From the NCBI RefSeq assembly GCF_022919835.1, contig NZ_CP095074.1:1-64000 (forward strand): a stretch of 64,000 bases of DNA, written 5' to 3'. This document shows, piece by piece, positions 48,832 to 58,077 of the stretch. The notes under the pieces were generated by a model, which made no database searches, had not been told where the DNA came from, and was given only the letters and a program-made list of their open reading frames with translations. The position numbers and the translations under genes are program-made. Every line of letters starts with the position of its first letter. Position 1 is the stretch's first letter. Origin of the DNA: Halobacillus shinanisalinarum. GTDB taxonomy: Bacteria > Bacillota > Bacilli > Bacillales > Halobacillaceae.

Positions 48832-49076
48832 CATTAAATAAAAACAATAGATCTAAACTCTAGAAAGTGCATTTCCTTTTCATTCATTAAACTAAGAAAT
48901 AAGTCAAATATGAGCATAAGAGCCTTAAAAAGATATACTCTATTTTCACTAACATTCATTTGTACTAAACAACCGAATTAAATTAGCTGCACAACAGACA
49001 TTCGTTTTCAAATAATAAAACCATTTCCATCCCCAAACGAATAACATATAAAAACGTTTTCTTTGGGGGATAGGTG
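48832..49076. other. Gap before the MFS gene
   Basis: AT-rich; no gene or clear site beyond the GGGGGATAGG ribosome site. Confidence 0.5.
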
Positions 49077-50237
49077 ATGCAAAATTCAAGCAGAATACGT
49101 TTGACAGTTGGATGGATTACCTTGTTTTTAATGGGAACAGATTTGTTTGTAGTCTCCCCATTGTTACCCTTTATTTCTCAGGAATATCATATTTCCTCTG
49201 CAATCACAGGTTGGATGGTAACCACCTTTGCAGTTACCTATGCTGCCTCAGCTCCTTTTTTCGGTTGGATCTCTGATAAAAAGGGGCGAAGATATTTTAT
49301 AACATTAGGCTTGTCACTATTCGTGCTTGCCAATATTTTGACAGGTCTCGCTCCTTCGTTTGCATGGTTAATCAGCAGTCGAATCCTAGCTGGCTTGGCG
49401 GTGGCCTCCATCACACCTTTGATTTACGCTATTATCGGAGATGTTGCCCCTTCGGATCGACGAGGAGCTTGGCTGTCCATTGTAGTATCCGGGCATTTAA
49501 TGGCTTTGTGGGCAGGTGCTCCTGTAGGGGCGTTATTGGAGCATTTCCTTGGCTGGCGATTTGTATTTCTAGCAATGGCCTTGATGGGAGCAATTTTGGC
49601 GGTTATCAATTTTAAAGCATGGGAATCAATTCCAAGAGTCGCTTCAGGAAGAAAAGTTATAAAAGGGAACATGGTTAGAATATTGGGTTCGGTCAGTGTA
49701 ACGGCGATCTGGGCCATTTCCATGTACACCCTTTATGTTTATCTAGGAGCAGCCCTTTACTCCCTAAACAAATTTACATCTTCTGAAGTCTCGTTAGCTG
49801 TCACAATTTATGGAATTGGAGCTGTTATAGGTAGTCTTACAAGTGGGCAAATAACTGGCCGTTTCGGAGAGGGTATTATATCCAAAGTCACGCTCGCCTT
49901 GCTTTCAATCGTTCTAATTGTTTTAGGTGGCTTTTTTTCATCAGGTGGATGGATCTATTTAATATTGTTTGTTTGGGCGCTGGTTGGATATGCAGGGTTT
50001 ACATCCTATCAGGCACGATTAGCTGCCGATTTTTCAGAACATCGGGGAACTGCCCTAGCATGGAATAATACAGCACTTTACATCGGGATCACACTCGGCT
50101 CAGTCATTGGAAGTTATGTGGTGGCAAATTGGGGATATTCGTTGCTCCCTTATATCAGTAGTGGCGCGGCTGCTATTAGCTTCTTCATTGGTATGCACAA
50201 GTTACCCATATCACGTCGTTTAGAGGAAGTGAAATAA
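49077..50237 (+). CDS. MFS efflux transporter (DHA1 group)
   Basis: Polytopic transporter of 386 residues with 12 predicted helices. The loop-2/3 motif GWISDKKGRRYFITLG is the MFS motif A; RILAGLAVASITPLIYAIIGD (motif B) and GAPVGALL (motif C of drug antiporters) indicate an export pump of the YdhP/AraJ kind. Substrate unknown. ATG 49077 follows GGGGGATAGG. Monocistronic. Confidence 0.88.
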   Translation: MQNSSRIRLTVGWITLFLMGTDLFVVSPLLPFISQEYHISSAITGWMVTTFAVTYAASAPFFGWISDKKGRRYFITLGLSLFVLANILTGLAPSFAWLISSRILAGLAVASITPLIYAIIGDVAPSDRRGAWLSIVVSGHLMALWAGAPVGALLEHFLGWRFVFLAMALMGAILAVINFKAWESIPRVASGRKVIKGNMVRILGSVSVTAIWAISMYTLYVYLGAALYSLNKFTSSEVSLAVTIYGIGAVIGSLTSGQITGRFGEGIISKVTLALLSIVLIVLGGFFSSGGWIYLILFVWALVGYAGFTSYQARLAADFSEHRGTALAWNNTALYIGITLGSVIGSYVVANWGYSLLPYISSGAAAISFFIGMHKLPISRRLEEVK

Positions 50238-50380
50238 TCATAGGGATGCAATATATTTGATATTCATGCATAAACCACTTATTCCATATGGATCTTTTAT
50301 TTTCTGATTAACTAACGTCCTAATGATTTATGCTAATTGGGGGATAATTAGGGTAACAGCTTTTCTATGGAGGACCGAGG

Positions 50381-51190
50381 ATGCCAGAACTACCAGAAAT
50401 GGAAACTTATAAGACCTTACTTCATCAAAAAATAGGTGGACGCACAATCACAGATGTACTAATTAACCGGGAAAAATCGATCAATATTAGGCCAGATGAA
50501 TTTATAAATAGGGTACAAAATCAGGAAATCAAAGCTATCGAGAGAAGAGCTAAGCATTTACTTTTTCATCTTGAAAATGGCTACGTTTTACTATTACACC
50601 TCATGCTTGGCGGCTTAATGTTCTATGGGAAAGAGGAGGAAAAGCCAGATCGTACCGTTCAAATACAGTTGTCTTTTGGCGATCAACACCTCTATTTTAT
50701 TGGCCTAAGACTAGGCTATCTCCACATTTTGTCACAGAAAGAAGTAGAACAAGAATTAACAGATTTAGGTCCAGAGCCGCTCGATGTAAATTTTTCGCTC
50801 GACACTTTTTTAAACCTTATTGAAGATAGAAGAGGCAGGATAAAAACAACCCTTGTAAATCAGGAATTCTTATCAGGAATTGGGAACTGTTATTCCGATG
50901 AAATTGCCTGGCATTCACACCTGTTACCGGAACGAAAGATGAACGAACTTAACGACAATCAGAAGGTCCAATTGTATCAATCTATCCGCTTTGTCCTTCA
51001 TCAAGCGACCCAATATGGTGGCTATATGGATATGGCTTTATTTAAAGAAGATAACAAAACAGGCAACTATAACAATAAGATGTATGTATATGATCGTGAA
51101 GGCGAAGGATGCCAGCGTTGTGGGGCAGCGATTATCAAGGAAGAACTCTCGTCTCGAAAAACGTTTTATTGTAAAGAATGTCAAACCTAG
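50381..51190 (+). CDS. Fpg/Nei-like DNA glycosylase
   Basis: DNA repair glycosylase/AP lyase of the MutM family, 269 residues. Pro2 and Glu3 (MPELPEMET) form the active site; Lys58 in ERRAKHLLF is conserved; GIGNCYSDEIAWHSHLLPER is the helix-two-turn-helix; a CQRCG...CKEC zinc finger ends the protein. It differs from standard MutM (shorter, altered loops), so the preferred lesion is uncertain. It lies 43 bp before an AP endonuclease gene, the next step of base excision repair. GGAGGACCGAGG precedes the ATG. Confidence 0.88.
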   Translation: MPELPEMETYKTLLHQKIGGRTITDVLINREKSINIRPDEFINRVQNQEIKAIERRAKHLLFHLENGYVLLLHLMLGGLMFYGKEEEKPDRTVQIQLSFGDQHLYFIGLRLGYLHILSQKEVEQELTDLGPEPLDVNFSLDTFLNLIEDRRGRIKTTLVNQEFLSGIGNCYSDEIAWHSHLLPERKMNELNDNQKVQLYQSIRFVLHQATQYGGYMDMALFKEDNKTGNYNNKMYVYDREGEGCQRCGAAIIKEELSSRKTFYCKECQT

Positions 51191-51233
51191 TTTTTATACT
51201 CTACCCTCAATTCCCAATAGAAAGGGGATCTTT

Positions 51234-52076
51234 ATGAAGTTCGGTAGTCACGTTTCAATAAGAGAAGGCTACTTAGGCGCTGCGAAACAAGCAGCATCAA
51301 TGAACGCTTCTGCCTTTCAATATTTCCCTAAAAACCCTAGAAGTTTATCAGTTAAGGATTTCAATAAAGAAGATACCATGCTGTGTAAGGAATTTTGTGA
51401 AGAAAATCGTCTCGAATCTGTAAGTCACACCCCTTATCCGACAAAATTGACAGTTACGGATAACCACAAAAGAAACCAGGTTATACAATCCTTGTTAAAT
51501 GATTTAGAGATTACCGAGGCGTGCGGTTCGATTGGGGTTGTCGTACACTTTGGAAAACAGATCAGCAACGAGGATCCACTTGCGAGCTATCACTTAATGA
51601 TTGAAATACTCAACGAGATCCTTGGTAAGTGGGAAGGAAAAGGTAAACTCCTTCTTGAAAACAATGCAGGCAAGCCTGGATCCATTGGAACTACATTAGA
51701 AGAGCTTGTTCAGGTCCGTAATTTATGTGAACAACCTGAAAAAATAGGGTTCTGCCTCGATACATGCCACGCCTTTTCGAGTGGACTGTGGAATGGTGAA
51801 AACTGGAGGGGAGTATTGGGAAATGGATCTAAACTTGGATACTTTGAACATTTACATGTCATCCATTTTAACAACTCAAAGTATGCCACCGAGTCTGGGA
51901 AAGATCGCCATGCTAATATTTTCGATGACGGATACATAAAAGAAGCCCAGTTTGATGAATTAATTAAAACCTCACAATTAAAGGATATTCCGTTTGTCCT
52001 AGAAACACCAAAAGAAAGAGTTACGCATAAAGAAGAGATACGGCAATTGCAGCAAAAATGGGGATGTGGTAATTGA
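51234..52076 (+). CDS. nfo: Endonuclease IV-like AP endonuclease
   Basis: TIM-barrel AP endonuclease of 280 residues. Metal-site blocks: GSHVSIREGYLGAAKQA, AFQYFPKNPRS, SHTPYPTKL, VVHFGKQ, LLENNAG (Glu), GFCLDTCHAF, HVIHFNNSKYATESGKDRHANI and FVLETPKE. These supply the three-zinc ligands of Nfo. It is shorter and diverged from the usual Nfo, so may be a second copy. The ATG at 51234 follows AAAGGGG. It forms a repair pair with the Fpg-like gene. Confidence 0.88.
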   Translation: MKFGSHVSIREGYLGAAKQAASMNASAFQYFPKNPRSLSVKDFNKEDTMLCKEFCEENRLESVSHTPYPTKLTVTDNHKRNQVIQSLLNDLEITEACGSIGVVVHFGKQISNEDPLASYHLMIEILNEILGKWEGKGKLLLENNAGKPGSIGTTLEELVQVRNLCEQPEKIGFCLDTCHAFSSGLWNGENWRGVLGNGSKLGYFEHLHVIHFNNSKYATESGKDRHANIFDDGYIKEAQFDELIKTSQLKDIPFVLETPKERVTHKEEIRQLQQKWGCGN

Positions 52077-52350
52077 AGTAAAAAGCCGTTATCTGGAATA
52101 AAGGTTAGGACACAGAGACAGATGTCAGGGGAACGACTCGCTTTCCCCGTCACCTTTCTCCTTATAGAAATTAACTAGGTAAATAGACGGCCATATTTTT
52201 TCGGCAAATGATGAAACAACTGAGCAAGTTCAACTATAAATGCTATTTTTAGCACTCATGCTCCGTTCAGAACATTATGCTAATAACAGAAGGGATTAGA
52301 AAGAAGTAGAAGATGGTAAAGGAGACGGAATAGAACTACTGGAGGTTAAA
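52077..52350. other. Gap before the lipoprotein gene
   Basis: No gene. GGGGAACGACTCGCTTTCCCC at 52130-52150 is a small hairpin, followed by GTCACC TTTC, possibly a weak terminator for nfo. Confidence 0.4.
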
Positions 52351-52959
52351 ATGAAGAAATTATATATCATTGTTATTGTAGCACTTTTGAATGGATGCTC
52401 TGCCTTAAATGATTATTCTTCCATAGGTGAGATAACCGCTCAAAGCAACGATCATGAGGCTATGGTGGGTGATATTCCTTCAGAGTTTACAATTACAGAA
52501 CGAAGAGGTGGCATCTTGCATGGGTACGAGTTGATTGGTGTCCCAAACAAGTACGGAATCTTAAATGTTCCTATTACAACTAAAGAACCAACTAACTTTT
52601 ACATCTATTTTTGGGGAGAAGCAAAAAATTTTATCAAGGACGACATGAATATTATTGCAACCCATAAAGAAACAAAAGAAAAGCTTACCAATCATGACAT
52701 AGACATAAAAGAGCAGGGCGGAAACATTAAAACACCAATACCCGAGCAAGCTGGACTAATTCCGTTGAATACTAAGGAGAAAGTAAGGTTTGTATCGGAA
52801 GAGCCAATAGCATTTGCTAAAACGGTGTTATCATTTTCGAAAATAGGAAAATGGGAGGTGAATATATTTAAAGAGAATAGGTTATATACTAGTATTTCCA
52901 TAGAGGCTGTTAGTAAAGAAGCGAGCCTAGAAAAGCTATACAAGGGTAAAGGTAATTAA
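52351..52959 (+). CDS. Putative lipoprotein, unknown
   Basis: 202 residues. A short signal peptide ends in the lipobox LLNGC (Cys16), so it is anchored on the outer membrane face. The rest is beta-rich: YGILNVPITTKEPTNFYIYFWGE, EKLTNHDIDIKEQGG and a C-terminal GKWEVNIFKENRLYTSISIE, like extracytoplasmic Ig-like domains (DUF4871 is possible). GGAGG precedes the ATG. No function can be assigned. Confidence 0.75.
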   Translation: MKKLYIIVIVALLNGCSALNDYSSIGEITAQSNDHEAMVGDIPSEFTITERRGGILHGYELIGVPNKYGILNVPITTKEPTNFYIYFWGEAKNFIKDDMNIIATHKETKEKLTNHDIDIKEQGGNIKTPIPEQAGLIPLNTKEKVRFVSEEPIAFAKTVLSFSKIGKWEVNIFKENRLYTSISIEAVSKEASLEKLYKGKGN

Positions 52960-53001
52960 TGCAAGTATATCGTATCGCCTTTTTACGGGGAGGGAATTTG
53001 A

Positions 53002-53802
53002 TTGAATAAATATGGCAGCGATTTATTTAAGGGAGCAGCTCAGTATTACTCGAAATATAGACCCATGTATCCAGCTTCACTCGTACGATTTTTAGTAGAT
53101 AGATGTGCACTAAGTGGTGGGGAGCAGCTTCTCGACTTAGGTTGCGGGACTGGGCAATTAACAATCAGGTTCTCAGATTGGTGTCACAAGATTGTAGGTA
53201 TTGATACAGAACCCGAAATGATCAAAGAAGCTAGCCGAATTCATAATGAATTAAGATTCGGTAACATTGAGTGGTTTAGCGGTAGTCTTGAGTATTATAG
53301 AAAGAACAACGATGAGAAATTTAAACTCGTAACAATAGCAAAAGCTTTTCATTGGATGGATCGCGCTAAAGTTCTTGAGCACTTATACGATATGGTTACA
53401 GTCGACGGTGGAGTATCAATTATTGATAACTATAACCCTGCCTCAAAGTTGACCACTTGGCAAATAACGCTCAATGAAGTGGTTAAACATTGGTATGGAA
53501 GTGAGAGAAAAGCTGGCAACACTATATATGACCATCCTAATGAGAGCCATGAAGATATCCTATCAAATTCGTCCTTTCATGTGGAAATCCATGAGTTGCC
53601 TCCTTATGAAATAACTTGGACAATTGAAACAATACTAGGAAATCTTTACTCGACATCATACGGTTCAAAGCGTTTTCTCGGAAATAAAGTAGAGGCGTTT
53701 GAACATGACTTAAGAAGTAGCCTGCTTGCTATAAATAATTCAGGCATATTTAAAGAACAAGTGGATTTGTCTGTTAAACTTGGTATTAAAGAGCTTTTAT
53801 AA
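53002..53802 (+). CDS. Class I SAM-dependent methyltransferase
   Basis: 266 residues. Methyltransferase core: LLDLGCGTGQLTIRFSDWCHKIVGIDTEPEMI (motif I and II), then FKLVTIAKAFHWMDRAKVL, typical of the UbiE/YafE/Methyltransf_11 group. N-terminal YYSKYRPMYP is common in this group. The TTG at 53002 lies seven bases after GGGGAGGG. Substrate unknown. Confidence 0.85.
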   Translation: MNKYGSDLFKGAAQYYSKYRPMYPASLVRFLVDRCALSGGEQLLDLGCGTGQLTIRFSDWCHKIVGIDTEPEMIKEASRIHNELRFGNIEWFSGSLEYYRKNNDEKFKLVTIAKAFHWMDRAKVLEHLYDMVTVDGGVSIIDNYNPASKLTTWQITLNEVVKHWYGSERKAGNTIYDHPNESHEDILSNSSFHVEIHELPPYEITWTIETILGNLYSTSYGSKRFLGNKVEAFEHDLRSSLLAINNSGIFKEQVDLSVKLGIKELL

Positions 53803-53828
53803 AGGATGATAAAAACGGATACTAAATC

Positions 53829-53849
53829 AACGATGACACGTCGTTTTTA
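53829..53849 (+). terminator. Small hairpin with T-tract after the methyltransferase
   Basis: AACGA/TCGTT arms followed by TTTTA; short and therefore uncertain. Confidence 0.4.
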
Positions 53850-53852
53850 ATA

Positions 53853-54173
53853 ACAACTGTAGAAAGAGTGTTTGACGCTTGGATTAACTCAAAAATGATG
53901 AAAAAATGGTTGTTCACGATGGAGTCAACAAATAAAGTTGCAAATAATAACGAGCCACAAGTTGGTGGTAGATGAGAAATCTTCGCTCATAGGTAGGAAA
54001 AGATTACGGTAAAAATCAAACAGCTTGAAAAAGTTGCTGTGAGATGACCTTTACGCAAATCATTGTGGTTCCCCATGGAAGAGAATTGGACAACTGAAGA
54101 CATTGAAAAGGCTCTTGCTGAATATAACAGCCAGACGGAACAGGGCTTTTATTATATGTTTGAAGGATTATAA
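53853..54173 (+). pseudogene. Decayed AHSA1/SRPBCC domain gene
   Basis: The frame from 53853 reads TVERVFDAWINSKMMKKWLFTMESTNKVA...PQVGGR, then TGA where the family has Trp (GGxWEI). After more stops and a deletion the 3' part resumes: MTFTQIIVVPHG-like, then, in another frame, ENWTTEDIEKALAEYNSQTEQGFYYMFEGL to the stop at 54171-54173. The start codon is lost too. This is a clear relic of an Activator-of-Hsp90-like (SRPBCC) protein. Confidence 0.85.
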
Positions 54174-54262
54174 CAATTAGCTGAGACAGGGAACATTAGA
54201 TATTAGTCCAAAACTCATGTCACTTATGAAATAAAATGTAGGTCATAATTAAAAAATTCAGT

Positions 54263-54739
54263 TTAGACGCTTTGATTTTCGTTATCTAGAACGGCTACAC
54301 CAAAGGCAAGATTGTCCCAGAGAATCTTTTCAATCTTTTCAACTTGATCGCTATCACAGTGGACGATAAGGATCAGTTCCGACGTTTTCTCTTTCACTTT
54401 CCTTTGACGATCATGCTTTACTTTAGTCGTTAATATATCGATTAGAAATCCTAAAACAGAACCACCAATGGCGCCAATAATCCCCCATATAATCGGCCCC
54501 CATTCTAAATGAAAGCCTACACTTCCGCCAATAACTGAGAAAGCTGTCGCTAGAGCAGCTGCTAGGTCAAATAAGCTAATCCCGTCTGATTGATGAATCG
54601 TATCAAAGAGTTTGCTTTTCTCCGTTCTTTTATTGAGGGGAACAGCCAGAATATTTTCTTTAGGAACTTTTAATTGTTCCAGAGCTGAGATTCCTAATTC
54701 CAAAAAGATTGAATGTTCGAAGGTAGCCATTACATACAT
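54263..54739 (-). CDS. Membrane protein with glycine-zipper segment, unknown
   Basis: 158 residues. Residues 58-105 hold two close hydrophobic helices with repeated Gly (GGSVGFHLEWGPIIWGIIGAIGGSVLGFLIDIL), like small-residue membrane zippers. The flanks are soluble; the C-terminal LILIVHCDSDQVEKIEKILWDN looks like a small ferredoxin-like domain. AGGTGAT precedes the ATG at 54739. It is 4 bp after the stop of the gene upstream, so both form an operon. No family recognised. Confidence 0.75.
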   Translation of the reverse strand: MYVMATFEHSIFLELGISALEQLKVPKENILAVPLNKRTEKSKLFDTIHQSDGISLFDLAAALATAFSVIGGSVGFHLEWGPIIWGIIGAIGGSVLGFLIDILTTKVKHDRQRKVKEKTSELILIVHCDSDQVEKIEKILWDNLAFGVAVLDNENQSV

Positions 54740-54743
54740 GTGA

Positions 54744-55538
54744 TCACCTGTCTCTTTTCTCAGGATTTAAGGGTAAACGAAAGTTTCTATCTTGATATTT
54801 CTTTTTCAAAAAGTTGCTTTGTTCATTATCAAAAAGTTTATTATTTTCTACGGTATTCACGTAGGCATCATACATCGAGAAAAAATAAACGGAAGGTAAA
54901 AACATTAGCCATTCCTTATTTACTATGTCATTCGCATAACCGATATCTCCTAAAACAAGATAATGGACTGCTTGAAGAAAATGAGAGTAGTAAACGATAA
55001 CCACAGCCCAGGTAACAATGAAAGCGGCGACCACTATTCTATGGATGTAAAGCTGCCCTGTTCCAGGCATGAAAAAAGACCACATAGCTGCCACCCAAGG
55101 TTTTCTTTTGTCTAAATAATTGATTTCTAATGATGTAATTTGAAAATTTATAAAATCCGAATTTTCTCGCTCACTCAGTATAAAAACTTTATTGAGGTCA
55201 ACCGAGGTACGATAGCTGTCCCATATCCCATAAATGTAAACAGGAATATAAAGCAGCAACCATCTTGGTTCAAGGACCTCTTTTGCCATATCAAATTGTC
55301 CCCCAAAAGTATAAACCATGGATACATTTAACTTTGAGTTGACGTTAATAACAATTTCCCATATAAACAGGAGAAATCCTCTAAGATATTTAGATAGAAG
55401 AAGGTGCCCAAACCCCGGAAAAGCAGCCGACCACCAAGCAATTATATAAGGATTTCTTAAATGGATCTGAGTGGTGCCCAAAGGACTAACATAGGCTCTA
55501 TATCTTCGGGCCCGATTTGTATTCTCATAATTTTGCAA
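54744..55538 (-). CDS. Polytopic membrane protein with two TM2-like repeats, unknown
   Basis: 264 residues. Two similar halves: each begins with a Gly/Pro-rich membrane entry (RNPYIIAWWSAAFPGFGHLLLSKYLRGF and RKPWVAAMWSFFMPGTGQLYIHRIVVAAF) like TM2 domains and ends with a motif of the form Y-D-S/A-Y (YGIWDSYRT, FSMYDAYVN). About six helices. The TTG at 55538 is chosen because GAGGGGA lies six bases upstream; an ATG at 55553 overlaps that site. Coupled to the glycine-zipper gene. Confidence 0.75.
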   Translation of the reverse strand: MQNYENTNRARRYRAYVSPLGTTQIHLRNPYIIAWWSAAFPGFGHLLLSKYLRGFLLFIWEIVINVNSKLNVSMVYTFGGQFDMAKEVLEPRWLLLYIPVYIYGIWDSYRTSVDLNKVFILSERENSDFINFQITSLEINYLDKRKPWVAAMWSFFMPGTGQLYIHRIVVAAFIVTWAVVIVYYSHFLQAVHYLVLGDIGYANDIVNKEWLMFLPSVYFFSMYDAYVNTVENNKLFDNEQSNFLKKKYQDRNFRLPLNPEKRDR

Positions 55539-55770
55539 AAATATTCCCCTCATTTTAAACGTTTTTCATTCTGTCATGTTTACTAGCTTTTTTTATTATT
55601 CCAAGTTTTAGGGTTTATATTTATTGTTTTGGGGATTTGTGTAATCATAAGCTAACATTCGATTGATATAAGCTATTTAGACAGTTTCCCTTTGGAAGGA
55701 TTTTTGTTGTATATAACGAATAACTATTAAAATAGTCTGAATTTTATTTGAAGGGAGTGGTTGGGGATGT

Positions 55771-56607
55771 GTGGGATTTGTAAGCAGGCATGAAGAAAGG
55801 GATTTTAAATTAGCAAAACACCGTGATGAATTACTTCACAATGCACTAAATGATTTAATCAAAGACCCCAACGTTTTAGCTATTTATCAGGGCGGGTCCT
55901 TGGCAAAAGGAAATTACGATCATTACTCAGATATTGATTTACACATTATCGTAACTCCCGAGAAAAAAGCTAATTATATCCGCGACAAGCGTAAACGTCC
56001 AAAAAAATGGGGCAGCGTTTTATTTTATGAAGGTACAGATGATTCACCTATTGTAGTAACACATTTCGATTGTTTTGTGAAAGTTGATATTTTTTATAAG
56101 GAACCTAGTGAGCTTCAACCGTCACTGTGGTTACAGAGACTTAGAGCTCTCTATGATCCCTGTGGTTTAGTTGAAAAAGTACTAGACCAGTCTTCCAAAT
56201 TAGAATATCACCCCACCACGTACGAACTTGAAGTATGGCGTGGAAAGGTGTTTGCTTTCATGCATGAGACGTATCGGGCTGTAATGAGAAATGAGAGCTT
56301 TTATGCGTTATCTAATTTAGACAGATTTCGTTGGTTGATAGTTGCTGGTTGGTATATGGAAATGGGAATACGTGTAGACAGTCCATATGGAGTTTGGTCA
56401 AAACTAGAAGGGAAAAGAAGTCGTTTGAATAAATGGCAATTATCCTTATTAGAAAGTTGGGAATGTAGTCGCAGTTCTCATGATATTATGAAAACGATGG
56501 CTAGCATGGTACCGGAGTTTATGCGACTGAACAAGAAACTTTGTAAGGAAACAGGTTTGGAACAAAGAGAAGAGTGGTGTAAGAAAATAATAGAAATGGT
56601 CTTGTGA
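55771..56607 (+). CDS. Nucleotidyltransferase-fold protein
   Basis: 278 residues with the Pol-beta-like nucleotidyltransferase motif GGSLAKGNYDHYSDIDLHIIV (Gly41-Ser43, Asp54 and Asp56). The third acid is probably in FVKVDIFY. A helical C-terminal half follows, as in aminoglycoside/lincosamide adenylyltransferases and related resistance-like proteins. The substrate is not readable. Start is GTG 55771; GGTTGGGG is upstream, but an out-of-frame ATG at 55767 overlaps, so the start is unsure. Confidence 0.75.
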   Translation: MGFVSRHEERDFKLAKHRDELLHNALNDLIKDPNVLAIYQGGSLAKGNYDHYSDIDLHIIVTPEKKANYIRDKRKRPKKWGSVLFYEGTDDSPIVVTHFDCFVKVDIFYKEPSELQPSLWLQRLRALYDPCGLVEKVLDQSSKLEYHPTTYELEVWRGKVFAFMHETYRAVMRNESFYALSNLDRFRWLIVAGWYMEMGIRVDSPYGVWSKLEGKRSRLNKWQLSLLESWECSRSSHDIMKTMASMVPEFMRLNKKLCKETGLEQREEWCKKIIEMVL

Positions 56608-56912
56608 TTACAGGGGTTTTCTTACACTTTTGAAGTAACTTAAAGGATTCATGAAGGTATAATAGAGAAACCGATATGTAGAGGACATTGATCTTTGATA
56701 AAATTAAATCCATTAGCCCCAGGCATCTTTGTCTGGGGCTAATTAGCTTGCCCGATAATTAGGACTTTTGAAGTTATTTAGTTATTTTACGATTAGAAAA
56801 AATAATGCTCTCATATCTATGTACTAGAGTCAGGTAAATAGAGACTAGAAGATAATGACTTGCTGACGTAGTACTAGTTAAATGAACAATAACAATGTTG
56901 GAGTTGGTAAAT
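56608..56912. other. Gap with a strong hairpin
   Basis: At 56712-56722 / 56733-56743 the arms ATTAGCCCCAG / CTGGGGCTAAT form a perfect 11-base stem, without a T-tract, possibly a degenerate terminator. Nothing else seen. Confidence 0.5.
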
Positions 56913-57395
56913 GTGGAAGTAAGCAAAGGTGTTACCAGTGAGAAATGGGGCAGTATTCTAAAAGAATTGGACACAGAAAAGTTCCTTCTCAAACTTCAAA
57001 ATTACCTTGCGATGACACAGAATGCCAAAGTAAATTTGCCTCTCTTCAAAGATATACAATATTTGGATAAGAAATTAAGTAAACTAACCTCTGAAGAGAA
57101 GAGACTATTAAAAATTAAAATCAATTCTCTGATAACCTATCTCGACGATGTAAACAAGATTCACTTTCCTTCTCCATTTATTATAGGTGTTTTTACTGCA
57201 GTTATTTCATTAGTTCTTGGGGTTATAATTAAAGATCCTGCAGCTTTCCCTGAATGGACAATCTCTATGATTTTCATTTGTTTCGTTTTATTTATACCAG
57301 GTATTTCGTGGTTTAATTTGATTCAATCCGGCAGAGATGCAGAGGTCAAAGGGATCTTAGTAACGATTAAAGATATACTAGAGGTGCAATCTTAA
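56913..57395 (+). CDS. Two-helix membrane protein, unknown
   Basis: 160 residues if GTG 56913 is the start (GGAG nine bases upstream); ATG 56895 is possible but lacks a site. The first 85 residues are helical and charged; two helices at about 93-113 (FIIGVFTAVISLVLGVIIK) and 118-138 (ISMIFICFVLFIPGISWF) are followed by a short tail. No family recognised. Confidence 0.65.
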   Translation: MEVSKGVTSEKWGSILKELDTEKFLLKLQNYLAMTQNAKVNLPLFKDIQYLDKKLSKLTSEEKRLLKIKINSLITYLDDVNKIHFPSPFIIGVFTAVISLVLGVIIKDPAAFPEWTISMIFICFVLFIPGISWFNLIQSGRDAEVKGILVTIKDILEVQS

Positions 57396-57409
57396 ATATT
57401 ACAGTCTTT

Positions 57410-57446
57410 AACGCTCTTCATGTAAAAATGAGGAGTGTTCTTTTTA
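57410..57446 (+). terminator. Terminator after the two-helix membrane protein
   Basis: AACGCTCTTCAT / ATGAGGAGTGTT arms (one wobble), then CTTTTT. Confidence 0.75.
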
Positions 57447-57773
57447 ATTTTAACAGGTGATAAAGTAGAAAGTGGAGTACAAATTCATTCACATTATGAT
57501 GGGCCTGGTCAGCATAGAGTGCTATTTATTAAGCATTTGGTATAAGAGCAAGAAGACCTCAAATTTTTTATGGCCTAGAGTTTCAAGTCTATCGACACAC
57601 TTAAACTTAACAGACAGCTATTTATAGTATGTTTTACCTGGATAAATTGTTTAAAATCGAGGAAAGGACTTTTATCGAATTGGATAACTAACCAATCTTT
57701 TTCTACCTGCATACTGAAACTTTTCCTATTTTTAACCGTACATTATTTAGGTATAATTAGGTGGAGGTTTTCG
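57447..57773. other. Gap of 330 bp
   Basis: AT-rich, no gene on either strand. GGTGGAGG ends the region as ribosome site of the next, broken gene. Confidence 0.45.
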
Positions 57774-58048
57774 ATGGAAGAAAAAAAGTTTCTCTCCTTA
57801 GTTGGATATATATCCTTAGGCTCATGGCTCATCTACTTCATCATGTATTTTAACAGCTACCCCTTCGATAAGATATAAAAGGTGTGGTTTGCATTTGTAT
57901 CACGACAATTATGTATTTTACGTTTGTACATTTATTTTACAGGAATAAATACGGTAAGCGAATTGTCATAGGCTGCTTAATTATTACTTTTAGTATTTTA
58001 CTTCTTATTATGTTTAACTTTGATTATGTAACCAGTTATTTACATTAG
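57774..58048 (+). pseudogene. Small membrane protein, frameshifted
   Basis: An ATG after GGTGGAGG opens MEEKKFLSLVGYISLGSWLIYFIMYF and stops after 34 residues. Another frame continues without stop as GVVCICITTIMYFTFVHLFYRNKYGKRIVIGCLIITFSILLLIMF to TAG at 58046-58048. A 2-base TA gain around GATATAAAAGG (about 57876) explains the break; joined, it would be a three-helix protein of about 90 residues. No family recognised. Confidence 0.6.
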
Positions 58049-58077
58049 ACATTGGTGCTTAATAGAAAAAAAGATGT

